From Kutzneria sp. CA-103260 (GTDB lineage Bacteria > Actinomycetota > Actinomycetes > Mycobacteriales > Pseudonocardiaceae): a DNA stretch of 64,000 nucleotides. This document shows positions 49,648 to 59,231 of the stretch, piece by piece. The position numbers and the translations under genes are program-made. The first letter of the stretch is position 1; every line of letters begins with the position of its first letter. Location: positions 1-64,000 of the forward strand of contig NZ_CP073318.1 of the NCBI RefSeq assembly GCF_018263855.1. Reading direction: 5' to 3'. A model generated the notes under the pieces. The model saw only the letters and a program-made list of their open reading frames with translations. It was not told the DNA's origin and searched no databases.

Positions 49648-50793
49648 TCAGCCACGCAGCGGCCGGAAGAACTCCCGGACGTCGGCGACCAGAGCCTGCG
49701 GCTGCTCCATCGCGGCGAAGTGCCCGCCCCGCTCGAACTCGGTGAACCGCCGCAGGTTGTAGGCCCGGGCCACCCACTCGCGCGGCGGCCGGGACAGCTC
49801 CTTGGGGAACGCCGCGAAACCGGTCGGGGCCTCGATGAAGCCAGGGGTGAGCATCGGGGTGCGCTGGTCACGCCAGGCCTCGTAGTAGAGCCGGGTCGAG
49901 GTGGCGATCGAGTTGGTCAGCCAGTAGATGCTGATGTTGGTCAGCAGGTCGTCCTTGCTGAACACCGATTCGACGTCGCCGTCGCAGTCGCTCCAGGTGC
50001 GGAACTTCTCCACGATCCAGGCGGCCAGCCCGGCCGGCGAATCGGACAGGCCCGCGCCGAGCGTGCCCGGCTTGGTGGCCTGGATCTGGCTGTAGGCGGC
50101 CTCCTGCTCGCGCCACTTGGCCCCGTTGGCCTGGAAGTCCTGCTCGGCTTCGGTGAGCGGCTCGGAGTGCTCGCCGACGACCGGCCGCGCGCCCATCATG
50201 TTGAGGTGGATGCCGGCCAGCGAGTCGGCGTGGTCCCGGCCGAGGCAGGTGGTGACGATGCTGCCCCAGTCCCCGCCCTGCGCGGCGTAGCGGGAGTAGC
50301 CGAGCACGTCGGTCATCAGCTCGTGGAAGCGGTCGGCGATCTCGGCCGGGCTGACGCCGGGCGTGCCGGGGTGCGGGGAGAAGCCGTAGCCGGGCAGGCT
50401 GGGCGCGACCACGGTGAACGCGTCGGCCGGGTCGCCGCCGTGGGCCGCCGGGTCGGTCAGCGGTCCGATGATCTTGCTGACCTCCCAGAACGAGCCGGGC
50501 CAGCCGTGGGTGAACAGCAGCGGCAGCGGATTCGGGCCTTTGCCCTCGACGTGCACGAAGTGCAGATCCGAGTCCCGCACGGTCGCGGTGAACTGGGGCA
50601 TCTCGTTCAGCTTGGCCTCGGCCGCCGGCCAGTCGAACTTGGTCCGCCAGTACTCCAGCAGTTCGGCCAGGTAGGCCGTGGGCGTGCCGTGCGTCCAGTC
50701 GTCGGACAGCGCGGGGGCGAACCTGGTGCGGGCCAGCCGGTCGCGCAGGTCGTCCAGATCACGGGCAGGGACCTCAATGCGGAACGGCTTCAC
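49648..50793 (-). CDS. Epoxide hydrolase (EHN-type alpha/beta hydrolase)
   Basis: 381 aa from GTG 50793. N-terminal epoxide-hydrolase lid domain (FRIEVPARDLDDLRDRLART), oxyanion-hole motif HGWPGS, nucleophile aspartate in QGGDWGS, lid tyrosine region STRLYYEAWR, and catalytic histidine in ERGGHFAAMEQP. Converts epoxides to diols; substrate unknown. Divergent from the DUF1015 gene. Confidence 0.93.
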   Translation of the reverse strand: MKPFRIEVPARDLDDLRDRLARTRFAPALSDDWTHGTPTAYLAELLEYWRTKFDWPAAEAKLNEMPQFTATVRDSDLHFVHVEGKGPNPLPLLFTHGWPGSFWEVSKIIGPLTDPAAHGGDPADAFTVVAPSLPGYGFSPHPGTPGVSPAEIADRFHELMTDVLGYSRYAAQGGDWGSIVTTCLGRDHADSLAGIHLNMMGARPVVGEHSEPLTEAEQDFQANGAKWREQEAAYSQIQATKPGTLGAGLSDSPAGLAAWIVEKFRTWSDCDGDVESVFSKDDLLTNISIYWLTNSIATSTRLYYEAWRDQRTPMLTPGFIEAPTGFAAFPKELSRPPREWVARAYNLRRFTEFERGGHFAAMEQPQALVADVREFFRPLRG

Positions 50794-50842
50794 GCCGACG
50801 CCTCCAGCGGACTAGTGGTTTGCAACACGGGCACGGTTCATC

Positions 50843-52000
50843 ATGGTGGTCATGAACCGCTGGGTGCGTCCAGTGAAAACCGGTTGGGTGGTGCGGGACT
50901 TCGTGCCGGGCCCGGACGTCGACGAGTTCGCCGAGCCCGAACAGGTCACGGCCGCGCTGCGGGCCGAGGGCGCCTCGACGGGCACCCTGCTGGCCGTGCA
51001 GCACCCGCATCGCACGCCCGAGGCGCTGTCCGGCGGGCTGGGGCTCGCCGACGCGCTGCCGATCGCCCGTTCGGCGCTGGATCGCTTGCGGGCCATTCAC
51101 TATCGCCAGGTGCACGACGTGGTCGCGCCGTATCAGGTGGACGGCCCGGACGGCTGCGCGCACGGCGTGCTGTGCATGGTCGACCCGGCCGAGGTGGGGC
51201 GGGTCACGCACACCGAGGAGGTGTTCCCGGACGTTGTCGCGGAACGCTCGGCGGTGCTGTCCGGGCTGGCCTGCGCGACCAGCGCGGCCATGCTGGTGCC
51301 GGTGTCCGACGGCGCGGTGCTGACCTCGCTGCTCGGCGACATCTGCGCCGAACTGGCCGAACCGGCGGTGTCCGATGTGGACTCGGGCGGGCGTCGGCAC
51401 CGGATGTGGCTGCTGGGCAAGGGTTCCCGGCAGACGGAGCTGCTGGAGTTGCTCCAGGAGCAGTCGTTGCTGGTCGCCGACGGCAACCACCGGGTGGCGG
51501 CGGCCGCGTCGACCGGCTCGCTGCTGGCGCTGATCACCGCCGGTCCGGGGCTGGAGATCGGCTCGATCCACCGGGTCCTGACCGGCACCGGCCTGGACGT
51601 CGACACGTTGCAGCGGCGGTGGCAGGAGATCGGGCTGGTGGTCACGCGCGGCGTCGACCCGGCGCCGCCGCGGTTCCCGGGCGTGGTGGTGGTGCTGGCC
51701 GGCGGCGAGGCGCTGCGGGTCGCGCTGCCGGACATCGGGGCGGAAAAGCCGCAGATCGATCACGGCGTGGTGGAGCAGGTCCTGGTCAGGGAGGCGCTGG
51801 GCATCGATCCCGATGGTCCCTCGCTTCGCACGCTCCCGGCCGGACGACCGGTGCCGCCGGGCCTGGACGCCCTGATCCAGCTGGCCCCGGTGCCGTTCGA
51901 GGACGTGCTGGCGGTGCACGCCGAAGGCCGTCGGATGCCCAGGAAGGCAACGTACTTCACGCCGAAGCCGCGCAGCGGGCTGTTGCTCGCGGCGCTGTGA
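50843..52000 (+). CDS. DUF1015 family protein
   Basis: About 385 aa; ATG 50843 or 50852 (MNRWVRPVKTGWVVRDF), neither with a ribosome site. DUF1015 hallmarks are DVVAPYQVDG, LLVADGNHRVAAAAS and the C-terminal MPRKATYFTPKPRSGLLLA. The family is widespread; members near HTH genes have been linked to serine kinase-like activity, but this one has no assigned function. Start of the fourth conserved block, just before aroH and cmk. Confidence 0.88.
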   Translation: MVVMNRWVRPVKTGWVVRDFVPGPDVDEFAEPEQVTAALRAEGASTGTLLAVQHPHRTPEALSGGLGLADALPIARSALDRLRAIHYRQVHDVVAPYQVDGPDGCAHGVLCMVDPAEVGRVTHTEEVFPDVVAERSAVLSGLACATSAAMLVPVSDGAVLTSLLGDICAELAEPAVSDVDSGGRRHRMWLLGKGSRQTELLELLQEQSLLVADGNHRVAAAASTGSLLALITAGPGLEIGSIHRVLTGTGLDVDTLQRRWQEIGLVVTRGVDPAPPRFPGVVVVLAGGEALRVALPDIGAEKPQIDHGVVEQVLVREALGIDPDGPSLRTLPAGRPVPPGLDALIQLAPVPFEDVLAVHAEGRRMPRKATYFTPKPRSGLLLAAL

Positions 52001-52025
52001 CGGAGGTTTCGGCTAGGGTCGGGGC

Positions 52026-52388
52026 ATGGCAGTCCGGGCGGTGCGGGGCGCGACGCAGATCGACGCCGACGAGCGGGAGCAGTTGCTGGAGGCGACCGCC
52101 GAGCTGGTCGACGCAGTGCTCGCGCGCAACGGGCTGGTGCCCGACGACCTGATCAGTGTGGTGCTCACGGCGACGCCGGACATCAAGTGCGAGTTCCCCG
52201 CGTACGCGGCGCGCATGGCCGGGCTGGCCGACGTGCCGCTGCTGTCGGCGACCGAGATCGACGTGGCCGGCGCCATGCCCCGGGTGATCCGCCTGCTCGC
52301 CCACGTGGAGACCGACCTCACACGCGCCGAGATCAAGCACGCCTATCTCCGCGGCGCCGCCGCCCTGCGTACTGACCTTCCGCATTGA
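52026..52388 (+). CDS. aroH: Chorismate mutase, AroH type
   Basis: 120 aa from ATG 52026. The trimeric AroH fold is recognised from VRAVRGATQIDADEREQLLE, VVLTATPDIKCEFPAYAARM, VPLLSATEIDV and the C-terminal EIKHAYLRGAAALR. Converts chorismate to prephenate for phenylalanine and tyrosine. No secretion signal. Sits between DUF1015 and cmk, an arrangement also seen in other firmicutes and actinobacteria in the order aroH-cmk. Confidence 0.94.
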   Translation: MAVRAVRGATQIDADEREQLLEATAELVDAVLARNGLVPDDLISVVLTATPDIKCEFPAYAARMAGLADVPLLSATEIDVAGAMPRVIRLLAHVETDLTRAEIKHAYLRGAAALRTDLPH

Positions 52389-52460
52389 CCTGATTCGTTC
52401 TCGACCACGAGCACCAGGCAGAATGGTGCTGGACGGTCGGCGACTTCAGGAGGCGTTACG

Positions 52461-53192
52461 GTGGAACGCGGCGAGCTGCGTGGTGTGGTGGCCCTCGACG
52501 GGCCCTCCGGCACCGGCAAGTCCACCGTCGCCCGACGGCTCGCGACCCAGCTAGGCGCACGCTACCTGGACACGGGCGCGATGTACCGGGCGGCCACGGT
52601 CGCGGTGCTGCGGGCGGGCGTGGACCCGGCCGACGCCGACCGCGTCCGCGACACGGTCGCCGCGGCCGAGATCACGGTGACCACGGACCCGCAGGCGCAG
52701 GCCACGGTCCTGGACGGCGACGACGTCAGCGCCGAGATCCGCGGCCAGGAGGTCACCACGGCGGTGTCCCCGGTGTCGGCGGTCTCCGAGGTCCGGTCCC
52801 AGCTGGTGACCCAGCAGCGGTCGATCATCGCGACGGCGCTGGCCGAGGTGGGCGGCATCGTGGTCGAGGGCCGCGACATCGGCACGGTGGTCGCGCCGGA
52901 CGCCGGCCTCAAGGTGTACCTGACGGCCGACGCGCGGGCCCGCGCCGAGCGCCGGACCAAGCAGGACGCGGCCGCCGGCCGGCAGGCGACGGTGGACGCG
53001 ACGCTGGCCGACGTGCGCCGCCGCGACACCTACGACTCGACGCGCAAGGCGTCGCCGGCCAAGGCCGCGGACGACGCCGTCGAGCTGGACACCACGCACC
53101 TCGACCTGCCGGGCGTGCTGGCCGAGCTGCTGTCCATGGTCGAGGACCGCGGGCTGCGAGCGGTCCCGACCGGGAGCTCGCGTGAACACTGA
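52461..53192 (+). CDS. cmk: Cytidylate kinase
   Basis: 243 aa from GTG 52461 behind CAGGAGG. P-loop GPSGTGKST near residue 15, NMP-binding segment YLDTGAMYRAAT, and VVEGRDIGTVVAPDAGLKVYL as conserved core. Phosphorylates CMP and dCMP; complements pyrG upstream in the window. Overlaps the acyltransferase gene by 11 nt. Confidence 0.96.
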   Translation: MERGELRGVVALDGPSGTGKSTVARRLATQLGARYLDTGAMYRAATVAVLRAGVDPADADRVRDTVAAAEITVTTDPQAQATVLDGDDVSAEIRGQEVTTAVSPVSAVSEVRSQLVTQQRSIIATALAEVGGIVVEGRDIGTVVAPDAGLKVYLTADARARAERRTKQDAAAGRQATVDATLADVRRRDTYDSTRKASPAKAADDAVELDTTHLDLPGVLAELLSMVEDRGLRAVPTGSSREH

Positions 53193-53859
53193 CCTGCCGG
53201 AGGGCTCATGGCCCCGGCTGCACGAGTTCGCCCGTTGGCTGGGCACCTTCGTCTTCGTGCCGTTCTACCGCCTGCGGGTGCACGGCCGGGAGAACGTGCC
53301 GAGCACCGGCCCGGTGCTGATGATCGCCAACCACAGCACGATGGTCGACGGCCCGGTGCTGTTCGCGGTGTCGCCGCGGCGGCCGGTCTTCCTGATCAAG
53401 CGGGAGATGTTCAAGGGCCCGATGGGTTTCCTGCTGCCGAAGATCGGCCAGATCGCCATCACCCGCGGCGAGCCGGACCGGGCCCCGCTGATGACCGCGG
53501 TCCGCCTGCTCAAGGCCGGCGGCATGGTGGGCATCTTCCCCGAGGGCACCCGCGGCGCCGGTGACGTCGACGAGGCGCACAACGGCGCCGCCTGGCTGGC
53601 CCGCACCGCCGGCGCGGTGGTGTTGCCGGTGGCCTGCCGCGGCACGCTGCGCCCCGAGGGCGCCAAGAAGCGCCGCTTCCGGCCGCACGTCGACGTGCTG
53701 GTGGGCAAGCCGTTCGAACTTCCGGCCGACAAGGGCCGTGCCGCGCTGACCGCCGCCACCGAGCGGGTTCGGGTCGAGCTGGCCGACCTCGTGGCCGAAC
53801 TGGATCGTCTGCGGGCAGGTCGCCCGCCGGCGAGCACAAGCAAGGAGCACGAGGCGTGA
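53182..53859 (+). CDS. 1-acyl-sn-glycerol-3-phosphate acyltransferase (PlsC-like)
   Basis: 225 aa from GTG 53182. Acyltransferase motifs NHSTMVD (HX4D), [20 protein letters not shown] and FPEGTRG are intact. An N-terminal amphipathic/hydrophobic stretch ([13 protein letters not shown]) suits membrane association. Acylates lysophosphatidate or a related phospholipid precursor. Between cmk and der, overlapping both (11 and 4 nt), a frequent actinobacterial arrangement. Confidence 0.93.
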   Translation: MNTDLPEGSWPRLHEFARWLGTFVFVPFYRLRVHGRENVPSTGPVLMIANHSTMVDGPVLFAVSPRRPVFLIKREMFKGPMGFLLPKIGQIAITRGEPDRAPLMTAVRLLKAGGMVGIFPEGTRGAGDVDEAHNGAAWLARTAGAVVLPVACRGTLRPEGAKKRRFRPHVDVLVGKPFELPADKGRAALTAATERVRVELADLVAELDRLRAGRPPASTSKEHEA

Positions 53860-55271
53860 GTGAGTTGGACGGCACCTGGACCGACGAGGCCGAGTGGGCC
53901 GCTGTCGACGGGGGCGCGGAGCAGCGGGACGCGGACGCGGGGGCGGTGCCGCAGCCGGTGCTGGCCGTCGTCGGCCGGCCCAACGTGGGCAAGTCGACGC
54001 TGGTCAACCGCATTCTGGGCCGCCGGGAGGCGGTCGTGCAGGACACCCCGGGCGTGACCAGGGACCGGGTCGCCTACGACGCCCTGTGGAGCGGCCGGAA
54101 GTTCACCGTGGTCGACACCGGCGGCTGGGAGCCGGACGCGAGCGGCCTGCAGGCCTCGGTGGCCCAGCAGGCCGAGTTGGCCATGCAGACCGCCGACACG
54201 ATCCTGGTCGTGGTGGACGCCTCGGTCGGCGCGACCGCCACCGACGAGGCCGTGGCCAAGGTGCTGCGCCGGTCCAAGCGGCCGGTGCTGCTGGTGGCCA
54301 ACAAGGTCGACGACGACCGGCTGACCGCCGACGTGGCCTCGCTGTGGTCGCTGGGCCTCGGCCAGCCGCACCCGGTCAGCGGCCTGCACGGCCGCGGCTC
54401 CGGCGACCTGCTGGACGCGATCCTGGAGGCGTTGCCCGAGACGCCGCGTGACGACTACGTGGAGCGCATCGGCGGCCCGCGCCGGGTCGCCCTGGTGGGC
54501 AAGCCCAACGTGGGCAAGTCCAGCCTGCTCAACCGGTTGAGCGGCGAGCAGCGCGCGGTGGTCGACTCGGTCGCCGGCACCACCGTGGACCCGGTGGACT
54601 CGCTGGTCGAGCTGGACGACGAGGTCTGGCGCTTCGTGGACACCGCCGGCCTGCGCAAGCGGGTCAACTTCGCCAGCGGCACCGAGTACTACGCCTCGCT
54701 GCGCACCAAGGCCGCCATCGACGCGGCCGAGGTGGCGATCGTGCTGCTGGACGCCAGCGAGCCCATCGCCGAGCAGGACCTGCGGGTGCTGACCATGGTG
54801 GTGGAGGCCGGCAAGGCCCTGGTGCTGGCCATGAACAAGTGGGACCTGGTCGACGAGGACCGCCGCTACGAGCTGGAGAAGGAGCTGGAGCGGGGCCTGG
54901 TCCGGGTGCCGTGGGCGCAGCGGATCAACGTCTCGGCGGCGACCGGCCGCTCGGTGCGCAAGCTGGCCCCGGCCCTGCGCACGGCGCTGACCTCGTGGGA
55001 CTCCCGGATCCCGACCGGCGTGCTGAACTCGTGGCTGTCCGACCTGATCGCCGCCACGCCGCCGCCGGTGCGCGGCGGCAAGCAGCCCAAGGTCCTGTTC
55101 GCCACCCAGGCCCAGACCCGGCCGCCGACGATCGTGCTGTTCACCACCGGCTTCCTGGAGGCCGGCTACCGCCGGTTCATCGAGCGCAAGCTGCGCGAGC
55201 AGTTCGGCTTCGTCGGCACGCCGATCCAGATCTCGGTGCGGGTGCGGGAGAAGAAGCCGCGCAAGGGGTAG
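53856..55271 (+). CDS. der: Ribosome biogenesis GTPase Der
   Basis: 471 aa from GTG 53856. Two tandem GTPase domains, each with full motifs: [24 protein letters not shown] and NKVD in the first; [16 protein letters not shown] and MNKWDLVDE in the second. A C-terminal KH-like domain ends in [13 protein letters not shown]. Essential for 50S assembly in known species. About 30 N-terminal acidic residues precede domain 1. Ends the conserved Rv1691-Rv1713-like block. Confidence 0.97.
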   Translation: MSELDGTWTDEAEWAAVDGGAEQRDADAGAVPQPVLAVVGRPNVGKSTLVNRILGRREAVVQDTPGVTRDRVAYDALWSGRKFTVVDTGGWEPDASGLQASVAQQAELAMQTADTILVVVDASVGATATDEAVAKVLRRSKRPVLLVANKVDDDRLTADVASLWSLGLGQPHPVSGLHGRGSGDLLDAILEALPETPRDDYVERIGGPRRVALVGKPNVGKSSLLNRLSGEQRAVVDSVAGTTVDPVDSLVELDDEVWRFVDTAGLRKRVNFASGTEYYASLRTKAAIDAAEVAIVLLDASEPIAEQDLRVLTMVVEAGKALVLAMNKWDLVDEDRRYELEKELERGLVRVPWAQRINVSAATGRSVRKLAPALRTALTSWDSRIPTGVLNSWLSDLIAATPPPVRGGKQPKVLFATQAQTRPPTIVLFTTGFLEAGYRRFIERKLREQFGFVGTPIQISVRVREKKPRKG

Positions 55272-55274
55272 CGC

Positions 55275-55880
55275 ATGGCGGTGCGGGTGGTGCTCGCCGA
55301 GGCCGACGCCGCGCTGCGGGCCGGCCTGCGGCTGCTGCTGGAGGCCGGCGGCCGGGTCGAGGTCATCGACGACGTCGATCCCGGGCCGCGGCTGCCGGCG
55401 GTGGTGCGGATCCAGCGGCCGGACGTGGTGCTGGTCAGCGACGTGTCGGCGGTGCGCGGGCTGGCCGGCGGCCCGCCGGTCGCGGTGCTGGCGTCGTCCG
55501 CTGTGGACGATGACGTGCAGCGGGCGATCGATCTCGGCGCCGTCGGTTTTCTGCTGGCCGACGCGGAGCCCGAGAGCCTGGTCCGGGCGGTGCTGGACCT
55601 GGCCGCCGGCGGCGCGGTGTTCGATCCCCGGGTGGCCGCCGCTCTGCTGCCCCGGTTGCGCCGAACTACGTTGTCGGACAACGACCTGCTGCGCGGACTG
55701 TCCACACGGGAGCGTCAGGTGCTCGACCTGTTGGCCGACGGCCGTTCCAACGGGGCCATCGCCGAGGAGCTGGGGCTGACCGAGGCGACGGTGAAGAGCC
55801 ACGTGTCCACCCTGCTGGGCAAGCTCGGGGTGCGGAACCGGGTGCAGGCGGCGCTGATCGTGCGGCAGATCCGGCCGTAG
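55275..55880 (+). CDS. Orphan LuxR-family response regulator with degenerate receiver
   Basis: 201 aa from ATG 55275, 3 nt after der. Residues 1-125 resemble a receiver domain, but the phospho-acceptor strand reads VVLVSDVSA and the conserved C-terminal lysine is lost (GFLLADAEPE instead of LLKD). A standard LuxR HTH follows (LSTRERQVLDLLADGRSNGA, EELGLTEATVKSHVSTLLGK). No histidine kinase is near. Likely a phosphorylation-independent regulator. Confidence 0.9.
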   Translation: MAVRVVLAEADAALRAGLRLLLEAGGRVEVIDDVDPGPRLPAVVRIQRPDVVLVSDVSAVRGLAGGPPVAVLASSAVDDDVQRAIDLGAVGFLLADAEPESLVRAVLDLAAGGAVFDPRVAAALLPRLRRTTLSDNDLLRGLSTRERQVLDLLADGRSNGAIAEELGLTEATVKSHVSTLLGKLGVRNRVQAALIVRQIRP

Positions 55881-55895
55881 CGGTTACAGTGCCTC

Positions 55896-56498
55896 GTGGC
55901 CGACACGACGCAGCGGGTCCGCAACCCGTGGGGGCAGGGTGAGCGGCTGCGCCTGGAGATCCTGGAGGCGGCGGCCCGCCTGCTCTCGGAGCTGGGCGGC
56001 GAGCAGGGGCTGACGATCCGGGGCGTGGCGCGGGCCGCGGGCATCGCGCCGGCCAGCATCTACCAGCACTTCGCCGACAAGGCCGCCCTGGTCAAGGGCC
56101 TGCTCGACTACGACTACGAGATCCTGTCGGCGGCGATGGCCAAGGCCGACGCGGCGTGTCCGGAAGACGAGGTGCTGGACCGGGTCCGGGCGCAGGTGCG
56201 GGCCTACTGCCAGTTCGCGCTGGACAGCCCCGGCCACTACCGCCTGATGATCAACAACCGCCCGGTGGACGTGCCGCGCACCGGGCCGCTGGTCGACATC
56301 GTGCACCAGGTGGTCAAGGCGTTCGAGCGCTGCGAGCGGGCCGGCGTGCGGCTGCGGGTGCCGGCGCAGCGGGCGGCGATCGTGGTGTTCGTGGCCGCGC
56401 ACGGCCGGGTCGCGCTCTGGCACGCCTCCGAGGACCCGGCCCAGGCCGAGGCGATCCTCGATTTCGTCGACGAGGTGGTCTGGCTCGTCACCGAGTGA
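55896..56498 (+). CDS. TetR family regulator of the P450 operon
   Basis: 200 aa from GTG 55896. TetR HTH at residues 15-65 (EILEAAARLLSELGGEQGLT, RGVARAAGIAPASIYQHF) and a C-terminal TetR_C-like domain with HYRLMINNRPVD. It lies directly upstream of the P450 gene on the same strand, with a 98-nt promoter region carrying a large palindrome between them. Repression of the P450 operon is the natural inference. Confidence 0.9.
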   Translation: MADTTQRVRNPWGQGERLRLEILEAAARLLSELGGEQGLTIRGVARAAGIAPASIYQHFADKAALVKGLLDYDYEILSAAMAKADAACPEDEVLDRVRAQVRAYCQFALDSPGHYRLMINNRPVDVPRTGPLVDIVHQVVKAFERCERAGVRLRVPAQRAAIVVFVAAHGRVALWHASEDPAQAEAILDFVDEVVWLVTE

Positions 56499-56525
56499 CC
56501 CCAGTCACTTGCGGCGGGTTACTAG

Positions 56526-56602
56526 TTGGATAGTACAACCAAGTAGCGCTATGCTGGCCAAGTCAGTGAACGATCGTTTGGTGACTGGGGGTCACAGTGA
56601 CC
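56526..56602 (+). promoter_or_regulatory. P450 operon promoter and TetR operator
   Basis: Promoter TTGGAT (56526-56531) - 18 nt - TATGCT (56550-56555). Immediately downstream is a 26-nt palindrome (56561-56586) with outer arms AGTCA/TGACT and a perfect centre AACGATCGTT. A third palindrome, GGTCACAGTGACC (56590-56602), covers the P450 GTG start. Position after the -10 fits steric repression by TetR. Confidence 0.65.
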
Positions 56603-57832
56603 GATTCTCTCTCTGGGACGGAAACCCTGCCGGTGACCGAGGCCATGCCGTCCTTCCCGATGGCCCGGGCGGACAAGTGCCCGTTCGACCCGCCGCCGCA
56701 GATGCGCGAGGTGGAGCGGATCAGTCGGGTGAAGATCTGGGACGGCAGCACGCCGTGGCTGATCACCGACTACGACGCGCAGCGCTCCGTGCTGTCCGAC
56801 CAGCGCTTCAGCGCGGACACCCGCAAGCCCGGCTTCCCGGCCACCTCCGCGAGCCTGCTGGCCCGCCGCGAGCACAACCGGGCGTTCATCTCCATGGACG
56901 ACCCGGAGCACGCCAAGCAGCGCAAGATGCTCACCAGCAACTTCATGATCAAGCGCGTGGAGGCGATGCGGCCGCGCGTCCAGGAGATCGTGGACGGCCT
57001 GATCGACGACATGCTGGCCGGTCCCAAGCCGGCCGACCTGGTGACCGCCTTCGCGCTGCCGGTGCCGTCGCTGGTGATCTGCGAGCTGCTCGGTGTGCCG
57101 TATGCCGACCACGACTTCTTCCAGGCGTGCAGCAAGAAGCTGATCGCCCGTGACACGCCGGTCGACGAGGCCGTCAAGGCCAGTGACGACCTGCGCGAGT
57201 ACCTGCAGAACCTGGTGGCGACCAAGGAGAAGGCGCCCACCGACGACCTGCTCGGGCGGCTGGTCCGCGACCAGGTCCTGACCGGCGAGCTGACCCGTGT
57301 CGAGGCCGCCAACATGGGCGTGCTGATGCTGGTGGCCGGGCACGAGACCACCGCCAACATGATCGGGCTGGGCACGCTCGCGCTGCTGGAGAACCCCGAG
57401 CAGCTGGCCGAGCTGCGGGAGACCGAGGACCCGAAGCTGGTCGCCAACGCGGTCGAGGAGCTGTTGCGGTACCTGAACATCGTGCACTCCGGCCGCCGCC
57501 GCGTGGCCACCGAGGACGTCGAGGTCGGTGGGCAGCTGATCCGCGCCGGCGAGGGCGTGATCCTGGCCAACGACGCCGGCAACCGCGACGAGGCCCAGTT
57601 CCCGGACCCGGACCGGCTGGACATCCACCGCCAGGCGCGGCACCACGTGGCCTTCGGCTTCGGTGTGCACCAGTGCCTCGGGCAGCCGCTGGCCCGCATG
57701 GAGCTCCAGGTCGTCTACAACACGCTGTACCGCCGCATCCCGACGCTGAAGCTGGCCGTCCCGTTTGAGGACATCCGGTTCAAGCACGACATGCTGGTGT
57801 ACGGCGTCCACTCGCTTCCCGTTACCTGGTAA
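56597..57832 (+). CDS. Cytochrome P450 (CYP105-like)
   Basis: 411 aa from GTG 56597. I-helix AGHETT at 247-252, K-helix EELLR with E288/R291, and heme loop FGFGVHQCLGQ with axial C360. The N-terminus (FPMARADKCPFDPPPQM) and overall sequence resemble CYP105-type soluble actinomycete P450s that hydroxylate xenobiotics or natural products. Followed after 12 nt by its ferredoxin, then a reductase. Substrate unknown. Confidence 0.95.
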   Translation: MTDSLSGTETLPVTEAMPSFPMARADKCPFDPPPQMREVERISRVKIWDGSTPWLITDYDAQRSVLSDQRFSADTRKPGFPATSASLLARREHNRAFISMDDPEHAKQRKMLTSNFMIKRVEAMRPRVQEIVDGLIDDMLAGPKPADLVTAFALPVPSLVICELLGVPYADHDFFQACSKKLIARDTPVDEAVKASDDLREYLQNLVATKEKAPTDDLLGRLVRDQVLTGELTRVEAANMGVLMLVAGHETTANMIGLGTLALLENPEQLAELRETEDPKLVANAVEELLRYLNIVHSGRRRVATEDVEVGGQLIRAGEGVILANDAGNRDEAQFPDPDRLDIHRQARHHVAFGFGVHQCLGQPLARMELQVVYNTLYRRIPTLKLAVPFEDIRFKHDMLVYGVHSLPVTW

Positions 57833-57844
57833 GGACTTTTCGTC

Positions 57845-58042
57845 ATGAAGGTTGTCGTCGATCAGGACAAGTGCGTCGGCGCCGGGCAGTGCGTGCTGCT
57901 GGTCCCGGACGTGTTCGACCAGCGGGACGAGGACGGCATCGTGGTGCTGCTCAACGAGTTCCCGCCGGCCGAGCTGCACGAGGACGTGCGGCAGGCGGCC
58001 CGGGTGTGCCCGGCGCTGGCCATCGAGCTGGACGAGTCGTGA
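57845..58042 (+). CDS. [3Fe-4S] ferredoxin
   Basis: 65 aa from ATG 57845. Three cluster cysteines C10, C16 and C55 (CVGAGQC ... RVCP); the position that would carry the fourth in a 4Fe-4S protein is alanine (A13), so a 3Fe-4S cluster is expected. Standard electron donor for CYP105-class P450s. Overlaps the reductase start (GTGA). Confidence 0.95.
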   Translation: MKVVVDQDKCVGAGQCVLLVPDVFDQRDEDGIVVLLNEFPPAELHEDVRQAARVCPALAIELDES

Positions 58043-59175
58043 TCGCTGTTGTCGGGGCGTCGGCCGCGGGGCTCACCGCGGCGCAGACGCTCCGGCGCGA
58101 GGGCTACGAGGGCCCGCTGACGGTGATCGGCGACGAGGACCTGATGCCGTACGACCGGCCGCCCCTGTCCAAGCAGATCCTGTCCGGGGACTGGGAACCG
58201 TCGAAGATCTCCCTGCCGTGCACTGTGGACGGTGTGGAGTGGCGGCTGGGTGTGCGGGCGGTCGGGCTGGACGTGACCGGACGTCGGCTGGCACTGTCCA
58301 CAGGGGACGATCTGGCCTACGACAAGCTGGTCGTCGCCACCGGGGTCACGCCGCGGCGGCTGCCGTTCGGGCAGGAGCTGGCCGGCGTGCACACGCTGCG
58401 GACCCTGCCGGACACGGTGGCGTTCAAGGAGGAACTGGCCTCGGCGCGATCGGTGGTGATCGTCGGGGCCGGCTTCATGGGCTCCGAGGTGGCCGCCGTG
58501 GCGTCGGGCATGGGCGTGGACGTCACCGTGGTGGATCCCTTGCCCGCGCCCATGATCCGCCAGTTCGGGCCGTGGCTCGGGGACCTGGTCGCCAAGCTGC
58601 ACGCCGATCACGGGGTGCGGATGCGGCTGGGCGTCGGTGTCACCGGTCTTCGCGGCGAGGGTCGGGTCGACGGCGTGGAGTTGGCCGACGGCACCGTGCT
58701 GCCGGCCGACGTCGTGCTGGTGGCCATCGGTTCCGTGCCCAACACCTCGTGGCTGGCCGGCAGCGGCCTGTCACTCACCGACGGCGTCGACTGCGACTCG
58801 CTGTGCCGGGCCGCCCCCAACGTCGTCGCCGCCGGTGACGTCGCGTCGTGGACGCATCCCGTGCACGGCCGGCGGATCCGGGTCGAGCATCGGATGAACG
58901 CCACCGAGCAGGGCATGGCCGCCGCGCGCACCCTGCTCGGCAAGGGCGAGCCGTACGCGCCGATCCCGTACTTCTGGACCGACCAGTACGACGTGAAGAT
59001 CCAGGCCTACGGCACCTTTCCCGAAGGCGCGGTGCCTTCCGTCGCCGCCGGCGAGGTCGGCGCCGGCCGCTTCGCCGCCGTGTACGTGGAGGACGGCCGG
59101 GTCACCGGGGTCGTCGGCTGGAACCTCCCGCGCGACACCCGCCAGCTCCGCGCCCGCATCGGCGAGCCGGCCTAG
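58039..59175 (+). CDS. FAD-dependent ferredoxin reductase
   Basis: 378 aa from GTG 58039. FAD-binding Rossmann VVGASAAGLTAAQTLRREGY, YDRPPLSKQ loop, NAD-binding Rossmann VVIVGAGFMGSEVAA, and the second FAD motif VVAAGDVASW. Belongs to the putidaredoxin-reductase-like group and should pass electrons from NAD(P)H to the coupled ferredoxin. Completes a three-component class I P450 system within one operon. Confidence 0.93.
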   Translation: MIAVVGASAAGLTAAQTLRREGYEGPLTVIGDEDLMPYDRPPLSKQILSGDWEPSKISLPCTVDGVEWRLGVRAVGLDVTGRRLALSTGDDLAYDKLVVATGVTPRRLPFGQELAGVHTLRTLPDTVAFKEELASARSVVIVGAGFMGSEVAAVASGMGVDVTVVDPLPAPMIRQFGPWLGDLVAKLHADHGVRMRLGVGVTGLRGEGRVDGVELADGTVLPADVVLVAIGSVPNTSWLAGSGLSLTDGVDCDSLCRAAPNVVAAGDVASWTHPVHGRRIRVEHRMNATEQGMAAARTLLGKGEPYAPIPYFWTDQYDVKIQAYGTFPEGAVPSVAAGEVGAGRFAAVYVEDGRVTGVVGWNLPRDTRQLRARIGEPA

Positions 59176-59231
59176 GTTCGACGGATCCCGGCCTTCTCGG
59201 GGGAGGGCCGGGGCACGCCCCTTGAAGCTTG

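Noticed and set aside
46813..50793. Secondary-metabolite biosynthetic cluster around the SARP regulator
   Set aside because: Only a methyltransferase and an epoxide hydrolase adjoin; no PKS, NRPS, terpene or RiPP core enzymes are present.
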